Origin: DASYGT01 sp035999365
Lineage (GTDB): Bacteria; Actinomycetota; Actinomycetes; Mycobacteriales; Jatrophihabitantaceae
Reading direction: 5' to 3'
DNA: 64,000 bases
NCBI GenBank assembly: GCA_035999365.1
Contig: DASYGT010000053.1
Span: forward strand, 1-64,000
Part shown: piece after piece, positions 16,774-24,529 of the stretch
Layout: every line of letters starts with the position of its first letter
Numbering within the stretch: the first letter of the stretch is position 1
Translations under genes and position numbers: made by a program
Notes under the pieces: model-generated
The model's input: only the letters and a program-made list of their open reading frames with translations
Databases searched by the model: none
What the model was told of the DNA's origin: nothing

Positions 16774-17358
16774 ATGGTCACTGCCAATCCGGCGAATCCG
16801 GCCACCACCACCGCTGCGGCCGCGAAGGCGCCTGCGAAGAAGCCCGGCGCGGCGCGGCGATTCGCCAACTCCGCCGCGGCGCTGCGTGATCAGCGCACGA
16901 AGATGATCCAGCTCGGTCTCTTCGCGGCAGGGGCGGTCCTCATGCCGCTCGGCCTGCTCTCCATCGGCCTGGGCTGGTACGGCACGGCGCACGCGCACTA
17001 CGACTACGACCAGCGCACCTATTTGATCTCAGGCGGCATCCTCGGCCTGGGGCTGACCTTCGTCGGCGGCTTCCTGTACTTCGGTGCCTGGCTGGCCCGG
17101 ATGGTGAGCGACCAGCACGACAGTCAGCGCCAGCTCACCGAGTCGTTGAACACCATCGCCGGATTGCTCAGCCAGCAGGCCACCTCCGCGGGCGTCGGTC
17201 CCGAAGCCGGGGCGGACGAGCTGGTGTTCGCCGGCGACGGCACCACGATCCACCGGCGCAGCTGCCCGCTCATCACGTCACGTACCGATCTGCATCTGGT
17301 GACCGGACGCGAGACCGGCACCACGAACTGCCGCGTCTGCCGGCCGTCGTCGATCTGA
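16774..17358 (+). CDS. two-helix membrane protein with C-terminal Cys/His cluster
   Basis: A 194-residue protein of unknown function. An Ala/Lys-rich N-terminus is followed by two membrane helices (near residues 47-67 and 85-107), a soluble stretch with a helical region (QHDSQRQLTESLNTIAGLLS), and a C-terminal module of about 45 residues with HRRSCPLITSR and TNCRVCRP. The pattern H-x3-C, then C-x2-C is like small metal-binding folds such as the Ada N-terminal domain; zinc binding is inferred. The start at 16774 is chosen because GGAAGGG (16761-16767) has proper spacing to it; an ATG at 16768 overlapping the upstream stop is the alternative. Confidence 0.7.
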   Translation: MVTANPANPATTTAAAAKAPAKKPGAARRFANSAAALRDQRTKMIQLGLFAAGAVLMPLGLLSIGLGWYGTAHAHYDYDQRTYLISGGILGLGLTFVGGFLYFGAWLARMVSDQHDSQRQLTESLNTIAGLLSQQATSAGVGPEAGADELVFAGDGTTIHRRSCPLITSRTDLHLVTGRETGTTNCRVCRPSSI

Positions 17359-17375
17359 GGAAGGCTTACCGACCC

Positions 17376-18152
17376 ATGGGGCTTCACGACGGCACATTGC
17401 TCGACGGCAAGGTCGCGATCATCACGGGGGCGTCCCGCGGGCAGGGTGCCGCAGCCGCACGCCGCTTCGTCGACGAAGGCGCCCGCGTGGTGATCGCCGA
17501 TGTCAACGACGAAGCCGGTAAGGATCTCGCCCAGGAGCTGGGGGAGGCCGCCTACTACCGGCACCTCGACGTCGCCGAGGAGGACGACTGGGATGCGGTC
17601 GTGGGCGAGGCGGTGGAGACACTCGGCGCGCTGCACATCCTGGTGAACAACGCCGGCGTACTGCACTTCTCCGCCGTCGTCGACACCACGCTGGCCGACT
17701 ACGAGCGCGTCGTGCGCATCAACCAGTTCGGCTGCTTCCTCGGCATGCGCGCGGCGGCGCGGGTGATGACATCAGGTGCGTCCATCGTCAACCTCTCGTC
17801 GGTCGAAGGCTTGGCCGGCATGCCGTACACGGTGGCCTACGCGGCCAGCAAGTTCGCGATCCGCGGAATGACGAAGGTCGCCGCTCTCGAACTCGGGCCC
17901 AAAGGGATCCGGGTCAACTCGGTGCACCCGGGGATGATCGACACGAAGATGGTGCAGGACGCGATCGGCGGCCTCGAGGTCGATGTCACGCCGGTGACCA
18001 AGAAGCTCGCGATTCAGCGTCAGGGCCGGCCGGAGGAGATCGCCGAACTCGTGCTGTTCCTCGCCAGCGACCGCAGCTCCTACTGCACTGGTGCAGAGTT
18101 CGTCGCCGATGGCGGCTCGACCGCGACGCACGCCCTCAACGTCACCAGCTGA
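17376..18152 (+). CDS. short-chain dehydrogenase, 3alpha(20beta)-hydroxysteroid dehydrogenase-like
   Basis: A 258-residue SDR resembling Rv2002/FabG3. The NAD-binding TGASRGQG is near residues 17-24, HLDV near 62-65 and NNAG near 89-92. The catalytic set NLSSVEGLAGMPYTVAYAASKFA has Ser and YxxxK, and the tail YCTGAEFVADGGST is typical. Rv2002 reduces the C3 and C20 keto groups of androstanes and pregnanes with NADH. Being the last gene of the transporter unit, 17 bases after its neighbour, it supports a steroid-like substrate, though SDR substrate ranges cannot be read from sequence. Confidence 0.85.
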   Translation: MGLHDGTLLDGKVAIITGASRGQGAAAARRFVDEGARVVIADVNDEAGKDLAQELGEAAYYRHLDVAEEDDWDAVVGEAVETLGALHILVNNAGVLHFSAVVDTTLADYERVVRINQFGCFLGMRAAARVMTSGASIVNLSSVEGLAGMPYTVAYAASKFAIRGMTKVAALELGPKGIRVNSVHPGMIDTKMVQDAIGGLEVDVTPVTKKLAIQRQGRPEEIAELVLFLASDRSSYCTGAEFVADGGSTATHALNVTS

Positions 18153-18171
18153 GGCCGCCTGCAGTCCTCAG
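18149..18171. terminator. short hairpin between convergent genes
   Basis: CTGAGG (18149-18154) and CCTCAG (18166-18171) form a 6-base stem with an 11-base loop, between the stops of the SDR gene (+) and the VOC gene (-). It may end the transporter transcript. There is no U-tract. Confidence 0.35.
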
Positions 18172-18176
18172 GTGAC

Positions 18177-18608
18177 TCAGGGGAGCTGCGGCAGCCCGGC
18201 GTCGTCGAGCGGCCAGTGCGGATTGTGTGCGACCTCCCACAGGTGGCCGTCCGGGTCGGCGAAGTAGCCGTTGTATCCGCCCCACTCGGTGGCAACCGCG
18301 GTGCGGGTGATGCGCGCGCCGGCCGCGAGGGCATCGGCGAGCGCAGCGTCGACGGCGGCACGCGAGCCGACGTTGACGGCCAGCGACACGCTGCCCGCAC
18401 CGGCCCCCGCCTCGGCCACCCCGCTGTCGGCAGCAAGCTCTGCCCGTCCCCATACCGCGAGGATTCCGCCTGCCGTGTGGAAGAAGCTCACCTCGCCCGG
18501 CACAGATGCCGATGATCGGCGAAATCCCAGTGCTTCGTAGAACGAGCTCGACGCGGCAACATCCGCGACTCCGAGCGTGACGAGACTGACGACTGGTGGC
18601 ACAGGCAT
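18177..18608 (-). CDS. VOC (glyoxalase/bleomycin resistance) family protein
   Basis: A 143-residue protein with two beta-alpha-beta-beta-beta modules of the vicinal oxygen chelate fold (VSLVTLGVADVAASSSFYEALGF at the start; GYNGYFADPDGHLWEVAHNPHW near the end, with the last Glu as a usual metal ligand). Activity cannot be told from sequence. On the minus strand a -10 like TAGCGT (18615-18620) sits exactly 6 bases before the ATG, suggesting a leaderless transcript. In many actinobacteria dop is upstream of pup; here this gene is in that place. Confidence 0.75.
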   Translation of the reverse strand: MPVPPVVSLVTLGVADVAASSSFYEALGFRRSSASVPGEVSFFHTAGGILAVWGRAELAADSGVAEAGAGAGSVSLAVNVGSRAAVDAALADALAAGARITRTAVATEWGGYNGYFADPDGHLWEVAHNPHWPLDDAGLPQLP

Positions 18609-18673
18609 GCCGCGACGCTAGCCCGGCGCGCCGACAACGCGCCGTGCGAACGGCGACGGTCGGCCGTTGCGTC

Positions 18674-18679
18674 TAGGCT
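18674..18679 (+). promoter_or_regulatory. -10 element of the pup promoter
   Basis: TAGGCT matches the TANNNT -10 class and lies 24 bases before the pup ATG, which has its own purine-rich ribosome site (GGAAAGGGGG, 18688-18697). No clear -35 was seen. Confidence 0.45.
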
Positions 18680-18703
18680 GAGGGCGAGGAAAGGGGGACT
18701 GCG

Positions 18704-18910
18704 ATGCCCACGCACGACAGCAGCCAGAGCCGTCCACAGAAGCAGACTGACGACGTCGAGGAGGTCGAGGCCTCCGCATCTTCCGACGTCGCCGAGCGCC
18801 ACGAGAAGCTGACCGAGGACGTCGACGCCATTCTCGACGAGATCGACGACGTGCTCGAGACCAACGCCGAGGACTTCGTCCGTGCGTTCGTGCAGAAGGG
18901 CGGCCAGTAG
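18704..18910 (+). CDS. pup: prokaryotic ubiquitin-like protein Pup
   Basis: A 68-residue, strongly acidic protein ending GGQ, the signature of Pup. Lysines on target proteins are joined by PafA to the C-terminal Glu formed when Dop deamidates this Gln. The central helix region (ERHEKLTEDVDAILDEIDDVLETN) is the part that binds the Mpa coiled coil. The prcB and prcA genes follow. dop is not next to it in this window, although a GGQ end needs deamidation before ligation, so dop must be elsewhere. Confidence 0.97.
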   Translation: MPTHDSSQSRPQKQTDDVEEVEASASSDVAERHEKLTEDVDAILDEIDDVLETNAEDFVRAFVQKGGQ

Positions 18911-18975
18911 CGCGCCGTGCCCATGCCGCCCGTGCGCACCGCTGCCCGTGCGCACTGCCGCGCCGCGGTCATGGG

Positions 18976-18981
18976 TAGGGT
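18976..18981 (+). promoter_or_regulatory. -10 element likely for prcB
   Basis: TAGGGT lies in the 107-base gap between pup and prcB, 36 bases before the chosen prcB start. It suggests that prcBA has its own promoter beyond read-through from pup. Confidence 0.35.
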
Positions 18982-19017
18982 CGGACCACGACCCATCGCG
19001 ACGGGCAGGGAGTGACG

Positions 19018-19854
19018 TTGACCAACGAGCGAGCAGGCGGCTTCGGCGCCAATCACGGCATCCTGCGCTTCGCGACTGCGCCCGGCTCGTCGTCCTTCAC
19101 CGAATTCCTCGGCGCGGCAGCACCTGACCTGATGCCCTCCGCCACGCCCACCTCAGCACTGGCTCCGCACGGCACGACGATCGTCGCGGCCAACTACACC
19201 GACGGCGTCATCATGGCCGGCGACCGCCGCGCCACGGCGGGCAATCTGATCGCGCAGCGCGACATCGAGAAGGTGTTCGCGGCTGACGACTTCTCCCTCG
19301 TCGGCATCGCCGGCACAGCGGGACTCGCTATCGAGATCGTGCGGCTCTACCAGGTCGAGCTCGAGCACTACGAGAAGATCGAGGGAATCCAGCTCACGCT
19401 CGACGGCAAGGCGAACCGGTTGGCCACGATGATTCGCGGCAACCTCGGGCAGGCGTTGCAGGGTCTTGCCGTCGTCCCGATCTTCGCCGGCTTCGACATC
19501 GACGCCGCTGATCCCAGCACGGCCGGACGGATCTACAGCTTCGACGTCACTGGTGGCCGGTATCCCGAGCAGTACTACTACGCCGTCGGTTCAGGGTCGC
19601 TCTTCGCGCGGGGAGCGCTCAAGAAGCTGTGGCAGCCGGGCCTCGACCGTGCCGCGGCGATACGCGTCGTTGTCGAGTCCCTCTACGACGCGGCCGACGA
19701 CGACTCCGCCACGGGTGGACCGGATCTCACCCGCGGCATCTTCCCGGTGGTGATGCTCGCGACGGCCGACGGCACGAGCCGGGTAGCCGACGACGAGCTC
19801 AGCGACGTGGTGCGGGCGCTCCTCGCCGACCGCGCCGCCAGACCGGGCGCGTGA
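19018..19854 (+). CDS. prcB: proteasome subunit beta, PrcB
   Basis: A 278-residue Ntn-hydrolase subunit of the 20S proteasome. Cleavage of a propeptide of about 52 residues at APHG|TTIVAANY would expose the catalytic N-terminal Thr; the motifs GDRRATAGNLIAQRDIEKVF (with the Lys that tunes Thr) and YYAVGSGS are present. The TTG at 19018 is preferred because AGGGAG (19007-19012) is 5 bases upstream; a GTG at 19012 would lie inside that ribosome site. prcA follows after 50 bases. Confidence 0.95.
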   Translation: MTNERAGGFGANHGILRFATAPGSSSFTEFLGAAAPDLMPSATPTSALAPHGTTIVAANYTDGVIMAGDRRATAGNLIAQRDIEKVFAADDFSLVGIAGTAGLAIEIVRLYQVELEHYEKIEGIQLTLDGKANRLATMIRGNLGQALQGLAVVPIFAGFDIDAADPSTAGRIYSFDVTGGRYPEQYYYAVGSGSLFARGALKKLWQPGLDRAAAIRVVVESLYDAADDDSATGGPDLTRGIFPVVMLATADGTSRVADDELSDVVRALLADRAARPGA

Positions 19855-19904
19855 TCGAGCATGACCGACACACGCCAGTGCGCGTGACCACCAGGAGCTG
19901 AACC

Positions 19905-20690
19905 ATGTCGATCCCGTTCTACGCCTCGGCCGAGCAGATCATGCGCGATCGTTCGGAGTTCGCGCGCAAAGGCATCGCCCGCGGCAGAGGTGTCGTCGTG
20001 CTCACCTACGTCGACGGAGTGCTCTTCGTCGCCGAGAACGCGAGTTCGGCGCTGCACAAGGTGAGCGAGATCTACGACCGCATCGCATTCGCAGGTGTCG
20101 GCAAGTACAACGAGTACGAGAATCTGCGCGTCGCCGGAATCCGGCTCGCCGACCTTCGCGGCTACAGCTACGACCGGCGCGATGTCACAGCCCGAGCCCT
20201 CGCCAACGCGTACGCGCAAACGCTCGGCACGATCTTCACCGAACAGCAGAAGCCGTACGAGGTCGAACTGTGCGTCGCCGAGGTCGGTGACGCACCCGAG
20301 GGCGACCAGCTGTACCGGCTGTCCTACGACGGCACGATCGTCGACGAGCCGGACTTCATGGTCATGGGTGGCCAGTCCGAGGGAATCGCCACCGAGATGC
20401 GCACTCACTTCCGTGCCGGCCTCGATCTCGAAGGCGCCGTCGGCATTGCGGTGAACGCACTCGGCCTCGCCGGTGCGGCCGACGGAACCCATCGATCACT
20501 GACGGCAAGTCAGCTCGAGGTGGCCGTCCTCGACCGCAACCGCGGCAAGCGCAAGTTCAAGCGGATCGCCGGGGCGACGCTCACCGAACTGCTCCCCGCC
20601 GCGAGCGGGGATCCGGCGGCCGAGCCGGCGCCGGCCGATACCCCGCCACACGACGCGAACGGCAACGGCAAGGACGCCGGCAGTAACTGA
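19905..20690 (+). CDS. prcA: proteasome subunit alpha, PrcA
   Basis: A 261-residue alpha-type subunit forming the outer gate rings. It has the gate-region start SIPFYASAEQIMRDRSEFARKGIARGR and the core RIAFAGVGKYNEYENLR. There is no catalytic Thr, as expected. The C-terminal 35 residues are Ala/Pro/Asp/Asn-rich and disordered-looking. It follows prcB and is convergent with the Rieske gene: its stop ends one base before the Rieske stop codon. Confidence 0.95.
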   Translation: MSIPFYASAEQIMRDRSEFARKGIARGRGVVVLTYVDGVLFVAENASSALHKVSEIYDRIAFAGVGKYNEYENLRVAGIRLADLRGYSYDRRDVTARALANAYAQTLGTIFTEQQKPYEVELCVAEVGDAPEGDQLYRLSYDGTIVDEPDFMVMGGQSEGIATEMRTHFRAGLDLEGAVGIAVNALGLAGAADGTHRSLTASQLEVAVLDRNRGKRKFKRIAGATLTELLPAASGDPAAEPAPADTPPHDANGNGKDAGSN

Positions 20691-21113
20691 TCAAGCGCCG
20701 GTCAGCACCGCTCCGTTGGCCACGTGCACGGCGATCTGAGCCAGCGGCCGGGTTGCCGGCCCGTTGATCACCGCGCCGGTGACGGCGTTGTAGGCCGAAC
20801 CGTGACACGGGCACTGCAGCTGCGTGCCCGCGGGTACCACCGTGCAGCCCAGGTGCGTGCAGATCGCGCTGAAGCACGCCGCGGTCGTGGTTGTCGGACG
20901 TGACACGATGCCGGCCGAACCATCAGGTAGCTGCACCGCGACCCCCTGGCCGACCGGGACCTTGTCGAGCGCCGTGAGTTCCTGACCGGCGCTCTGACTG
21001 GTCTGTGCGGCCGTCCCACCGCCACCTCCCGGGCTGCAGGCTGCCAGAGCCGCGACCCCGGCGCCCGCCACGCCGGCAACCAGCACCGAACGGCGCGAAA
21101 CGGTCGAATCCAT
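20691..21113 (-). CDS. Rieske (2Fe-2S) lipoprotein with Tat-type signal
   Basis: A 140-residue exported Fe-S protein. The N-terminus SRRSVLVAGVAGAGVAALAAC joins a twin-arginine motif to a lipobox, so it is probably folded before Tat export and then lipid-anchored. The cluster-binding boxes CTHLGC and CPCHGSAYN are present with standard spacing (C-x-H ... C-x2-H). Similar short Rieske lipoproteins are electron-transfer partners, but the redox partner is unknown. The gene is divergent from the sigL-like gene. The ATG at 21113 is chosen at the Tat motif; GGAG lies 9 bases upstream. tatC is encoded at 28199. Confidence 0.87.
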   Translation of the reverse strand: MDSTVSRRSVLVAGVAGAGVAALAACSPGGGGGTAAQTSQSAGQELTALDKVPVGQGVAVQLPDGSAGIVSRPTTTTAACFSAICTHLGCTVVPAGTQLQCPCHGSAYNAVTGAVINGPATRPLAQIAVHVANGAVLTGA

Positions 21114-21130
21114 CAACACGAACTCCAGTC

Positions 21131-21158
21131 TGAACCGAACACCTGGATGCCACGTGAG
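21131..21158 (+). promoter_or_regulatory. SigL-type promoter upstream of sigL
   Basis: TGAACC (21131-21136), a 16-base spacer and CGTGAG (21153-21158) resemble the reported mycobacterial SigL promoter (-35 TGAACC, -10 CGT-rich). The expected transcript start is near 21165. This fits autoregulation of the sigL-rslA pair. Confidence 0.6.
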
Positions 21159-21241
21159 AACAGCTATGAGCGTCAATGAGTAGCACACTGACCCTCGCCG
21201 GACCTGCGCGGTTCGGATCACCGGAGAAGCGCGGGGGTGGC

Positions 21242-21751
21242 GTGTCCACGAGTGAGGCAGATCTGCTGCGCACCCTGCACGACGAGCACGCCGGCGTGCT
21301 GTGGGCCTATGTCGTCAACCTGACCAACGGCGACCGGGCCAAGGCGCAGGACGTGGTGCAGGAGACGCTGCTGCGCGCCTGGCGCAATCCCAAAGTCCTC
21401 GACCAGTCGGGCGGATCCGCACGGGGCTGGTTGTTCACGGTGGCAAGGCGGATCGTCATTGACGAGTGGCGGGCGGCACGCAGCCGCCCCGAGGTCATCG
21501 CGGCGGACGTCCCCGAGCGATCCACCGCAGACGCTACCGAGGCGGTGGCGGAACGGCATGTGGTGATGGCCGCGTTGCGGACCTTGTCGGCCGAACACCG
21601 CGAGGTCTTGCTGGAGTGCTACTACCGTGGCGCCTCGGTTGCCGACGCTGCCGCGGCACTCGGCATCCCGCCGGGAACGGTCAAGTCCCGTACGCATTAC
21701 GCGCTCCGCGCCCTGAAACTGGCTCTCGACGAGATGGGAGGTGTCCGATGA
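21242..21751 (+). CDS. sigL: ECF RNA polymerase sigma factor, SigL-like
   Basis: A 169-residue group 4 sigma factor. Region 2 has AQDVVQETLLRAWRNP and ARGWLFTVARRIVIDEWRAARSR; region 4 has LSAEHREVLLECYYRGASVADAAAALGIPPGTVKSRTHYALRALKLAL. It closely resembles M. tuberculosis SigL. The GTG at 21242 is preferred (homology begins at residue 4; GGGGG at 21233-21237); an in-frame ATG at 21176 would add 22 residues without resemblance. The stop overlaps the anti-sigma gene as ATGA. In mycobacteria SigL responds to envelope and redox-linked cues. Confidence 0.85.
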   Translation: MSTSEADLLRTLHDEHAGVLWAYVVNLTNGDRAKAQDVVQETLLRAWRNPKVLDQSGGSARGWLFTVARRIVIDEWRAARSRPEVIAADVPERSTADATEAVAERHVVMAALRTLSAEHREVLLECYYRGASVADAAAALGIPPGTVKSRTHYALRALKLALDEMGGVR

Positions 21752-22407
21752 GTAACGATCCGTTCGTCCACGATGATGCGGCCTACGTTCTCGGCGCGCT
21801 TTCCGACGCCGAGCGCGACGCGTTCGAGGCACACCTCGCAGAATGTGACGAGTGCACCCGGCGGGTGGCCGAATCGCAGCCCGTGGTCGGTCTGCTCGCC
21901 GGCCTCGACGAGGCGGCCTTCACCGACGTCGACACAGTCCACGTCGACGAGCCGCTGCCGGAGACGTTGCTGCCGGGTCTGCTGCGTGCCGTTCGGAAGG
22001 AACAGCGGCGCCGCGTTCGGCTCGTCGGCGCCCTCACCGGGCTCGCTGCGGCGTCGGTGATCGCACTAGGTGTCGTGGCGTGGCCCAGCGCCCACCACGC
22101 CGGCCCGCCGGCGCAGGCCATGGCTGCGGTAGTGGCCACACCCGTTCATGCGACCGCCGCGATCTCGTCGACGAACTGGGGCACGAAGATCGTGCTCACC
22201 TGTCACTACGACGGTGTGTACGCCACCGGCATCGCCTACAACCTGATCGTGGTCGACAAGCAGAACCTGCAGCACGAGGCGGGGAGTTGGACGCTGTCGC
22301 CCGACCACGTCGCCACGTTCGTCGGCGGCACCGCGCTCCCGCGCAACCAGATCTCGAAGGTCGAGATCACCGCGGGCTCGACCCCGATCCTGCAGCTGAA
22401 CCTGTAG
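21748..22407 (+). CDS. rslA: zinc-containing anti-sigma factor, RslA-like
   Basis: A 219-residue single-pass membrane protein. The N-terminal ZAS motif HLAECDEC (H-x3-C-x2-C) near residues 31-38 binds zinc and should hold the sigma factor; release on oxidation is known for RslA. One membrane helix is near residues 97-115 (ALTGLAAASVIALGVVAW), and a C-terminal extracytoplasmic domain of about 100 residues follows. The gene overlaps sigL by four bases, so the pair is made in step. Confidence 0.87.
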   Translation: MSNDPFVHDDAAYVLGALSDAERDAFEAHLAECDECTRRVAESQPVVGLLAGLDEAAFTDVDTVHVDEPLPETLLPGLLRAVRKEQRRRVRLVGALTGLAAASVIALGVVAWPSAHHAGPPAQAMAAVVATPVHATAAISSTNWGTKIVLTCHYDGVYATGIAYNLIVVDKQNLQHEAGSWTLSPDHVATFVGGTALPRNQISKVEITAGSTPILQLNL

Positions 22408-22408
22408 C

Positions 22409-23071
22409 TCAGCCGGTTCCGAGTATCTCGTCGACGAACGGACCGATCAGGCGCGTGACAGACGCTGCCGTTGTCGCGGGATCAGCCGTCGGCAGCAACG
22501 CGTGGCTGATCGCCAGACGCACCAGGGTCTCGGCGAGCATCTCAGCGTCGGCGATCGTCACCTGCGGCCACACCTCGATGATCAGCGTGGCGATGCGGCC
22601 GGTGGCAACCGCGCGGCCGACGTCCGTCAGCAGCCTGATCAGTTCACCGCCCTCGGCGTCGGACACGATGATGCGGACGACGGGTTCGTCTGACGCAAGC
22701 CGCAGGAACAGCCCGAACGCCGCCTTCAACGCCGCGTGCGCGTCATGCGACCCCCCGCGCACCAGAGTCTCGACGTCGGTCACCAGCGCCTCGATCTCGC
22801 GGATCACGTACGCCTCGACCAGCGCCTGGCGGGAGCCGAACTCGTTGTACACGGTCTGCCGGCTCACTCCTGCGGCTGCCGCGACGTCGGACATCGTCGT
22901 CGCGCTCCAGCCCCGTGCGCGCGCCAGATCGTCGACCGCGGTGATGATCGACTCGCGCAGGGCATGCGCTTGATCCGATCGCGCCGATCGCTCAGCCGGG
23001 GGGAGCGGCGGCTTCGACCGCGACGAAGTCGACCTTTTCGCGGACCCCGCAGTCCGGGCAGCACCAGTCAT
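22409..23071 (-). CDS. TetR family regulator of the alkB unit
   Basis: A 220-residue TetR protein. The helix-turn-helix is near residues 53-75 (MSDVAAAAGVSRQTVYNEFGSRQALVEAY). A regulator at this place (alkB-rubredoxin-tetR) is typical of actinobacterial alkane-hydroxylase clusters, where it represses the unit until alkanes or their products bind. Its start at 23071 lies 79 bases inside the rubredoxin gene and there is no better in-frame start before the HTH, so the overlap is taken as real, with lower certainty for the first 30 residues. It is convergent with rslA, one base apart. Confidence 0.8.
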   Translation of the reverse strand: MTGAARTAGSAKRSTSSRSKPPLPPAERSARSDQAHALRESIITAVDDLARARGWSATTMSDVAAAAGVSRQTVYNEFGSRQALVEAYVIREIEALVTDVETLVRGGSHDAHAALKAAFGLFLRLASDEPVVRIIVSDAEGGELIRLLTDVGRAVATGRIATLIIEVWPQVTIADAEMLAETLVRLAISHALLPTADPATTAASVTRLIGPFVDEILGTG

Positions 23072-23174
23072 CGGGAACCTCCGACCACGGTGTGCCCGCA
23101 GCGAATCCCTCGCGCGGTTCTCCGGTGGCCTCGTCGTAGACGTAGTCGCATACCTCGCAGCGGAAACGACTCAC
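22992..23174 (-). CDS. rubA: rubredoxin (RubA type)
   Basis: A 60-residue rubredoxin. Two CxxC pairs, CEVCDYVYDEATGEP near residues 6-9 and CCPDCGVREKVDF near 39-42, hold one iron. It passes electrons to AlkB. The GTG start at 23174 has GGGAGG 8 bases upstream, 20 bases after the alkB stop. The reading frame is open far upstream but homology begins at the chosen start. Confidence 0.93.
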   Translation of the reverse strand: MSRFRCEVCDYVYDEATGEPREGFAAGTPWSEVPDDWCCPDCGVREKVDFVAVEAAAPPG

Positions 23175-23194
23175 GGTGACATCCTCCCAGGCCG

Positions 23195-24418
23195 TCAGGC
23201 AGCGTGTACGTCGCCGGCCGAACGCTGCGCGCCAGGAGCCGCACCGTAGCGCGCGAGGATCTTGTCGCGCTTGCGCGGCGCGATGTTCGCCAGGGTGATG
23301 TCGCCGCCGTAGTGCGCGAGCACGCGCGGGTCCATCACGCGCCGCCATAACGGCGGGAAGTAACACAGCACGATCATCGTGGCGTACCCGCTGGGCAGCT
23401 GTGGTGACTCCTCGAAGTGTCGCAGGGCCTGGTACCGCCGTGTCGGGTTCGCGTGATGATCGCTGTGGCGCTGCAGTTGGTACAGGAACAGGTTCGTCAC
23501 GACGTGGTTGTTGTTCCAGCTGTGCCGCGGATTGACCCGCTCCCACCGGCCGTTGGGCAGTTGCTGGCGCACCAGTCCGTAGTGCTCCAGGTAGTTCACC
23601 GCCTCGAGCAGGCTGAACGCGAAGACGCCTTGGATCAGCAGGTACGGCAGTGTCCCGACACCGAACCAGATCACGACGCCTGCCCAGAGCACGACCGTCA
23701 TTGCCCAGGCGTTCAGTACGTCGTTACGCAGTGAGAACACGTGCCTGTCCATCCGGCGCAGCCGGGTGCGTTCGAGGCCCCACGAGCTGCGCAGGCTGCC
23801 GCTCACGGTGCGGAACCAGAACGCCCAGAACGATTCGCCCAAGCGGCTCGACGCGGGATCCTCGGGCGTCGCGACGCGCACGTGGTGCCCGCGATTGTGC
23901 TCGATGAAGAAGTGGCCGTAGCCGCTCGGTGCCAGCGCGATGCGGGCGAACCACCGCTCCAGGTGTTCCTTCTTGTGGCCCAGCTCGTGCGCCGTGTTGA
24001 TCGCGACGCCATTGAGTGAGCCCAGTGTCACGGCGATGCCGATGCGGTCGATGACGGGCAGGCCGCCGTGGCGCGTCATCAGCCAGAAGCCGGTGAAGAA
24101 GGCAGCGAGCTGAAGTGGCATGAACGCGTAGGTGACGAAGCGGTAGTACCGGTCCTGCTCGAGCCACGCGACGATCTCCTCGGGCGGGTTGCTCGGGTCG
24201 TCACCGAAGAAGATGTCCAGCAGCGGGATGATCGCGTAGACGAACATCGGGCCCATCCACCAGAACAAGCCGAGGCCGGTGGCGTTCACGAGCCCCCATC
24301 CGGCGAACAGGAACCCGGGGACTATCGCGCCGAGCAGCCACAGGTACCGCTTGCCATCGCGCCAGTCCGGCCGCTCTGCGGTGATGGTGGCCTGACCCGA
24401 CAGGGATCCTTCGCGCAT
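23195..24418 (-). CDS. alkB: alkane 1-monooxygenase, AlkB family
   Basis: A 407-residue membrane di-iron hydroxylase that oxidises n-alkanes to 1-alkanols. Histidine boxes HELGHKKE (residues 144-151), EHNRGHHVRVATPEDPASS (from 173) and QRHSDHHANP near 330 are intact, as is LEHYGL. About six membrane helices are seen. The ATG at 24418 has GGAGG at proper spacing. Rubredoxin and TetR genes follow in the same direction; a rubredoxin reductase is not in the window. It is divergent from pafA, with a paired inverted repeat upstream that may be the regulator site. Confidence 0.93.
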   Translation of the reverse strand: MREGSLSGQATITAERPDWRDGKRYLWLLGAIVPGFLFAGWGLVNATGLGLFWWMGPMFVYAIIPLLDIFFGDDPSNPPEEIVAWLEQDRYYRFVTYAFMPLQLAAFFTGFWLMTRHGGLPVIDRIGIAVTLGSLNGVAINTAHELGHKKEHLERWFARIALAPSGYGHFFIEHNRGHHVRVATPEDPASSRLGESFWAFWFRTVSGSLRSSWGLERTRLRRMDRHVFSLRNDVLNAWAMTVVLWAGVVIWFGVGTLPYLLIQGVFAFSLLEAVNYLEHYGLVRQQLPNGRWERVNPRHSWNNNHVVTNLFLYQLQRHSDHHANPTRRYQALRHFEESPQLPSGYATMIVLCYFPPLWRRVMDPRVLAHYGGDITLANIAPRKRDKILARYGAAPGAQRSAGDVHAA

Positions 24419-24462
24419 GGAGGGCCTCCTTCGTCGTCGACGGCGAACCGCGTGACGGATTG

Positions 24463-24489
24463 CTTTACAGCAGCATGCACTTTGTAAAG
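24463..24489. promoter_or_regulatory. inverted repeat in the alkB/pafA divergent region
   Basis: CTTTACA (24463-24469) and TGTAAAG (24483-24489) are perfect inverted arms with a 13-base spacer. The element is 45 bases upstream of alkB and 41 bases upstream of pafA. It may be the operator for the TetR protein of the alkB unit; this is inference. Confidence 0.45.
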
Positions 24490-24517
24490 CTTTCGCGCAA
24501 GGGGCAACGCCGAGACC

Positions 24518-24523
24518 TAGGGT
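24518..24523 (+). promoter_or_regulatory. -10 element for a leaderless pafA transcript
   Basis: TAGGGT ends six bases before the pafA GTG at 24530, and no ribosome site is seen. This spacing puts the transcript start on the start codon. Confidence 0.55.
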
Positions 24524-24529
24524 GGGACC

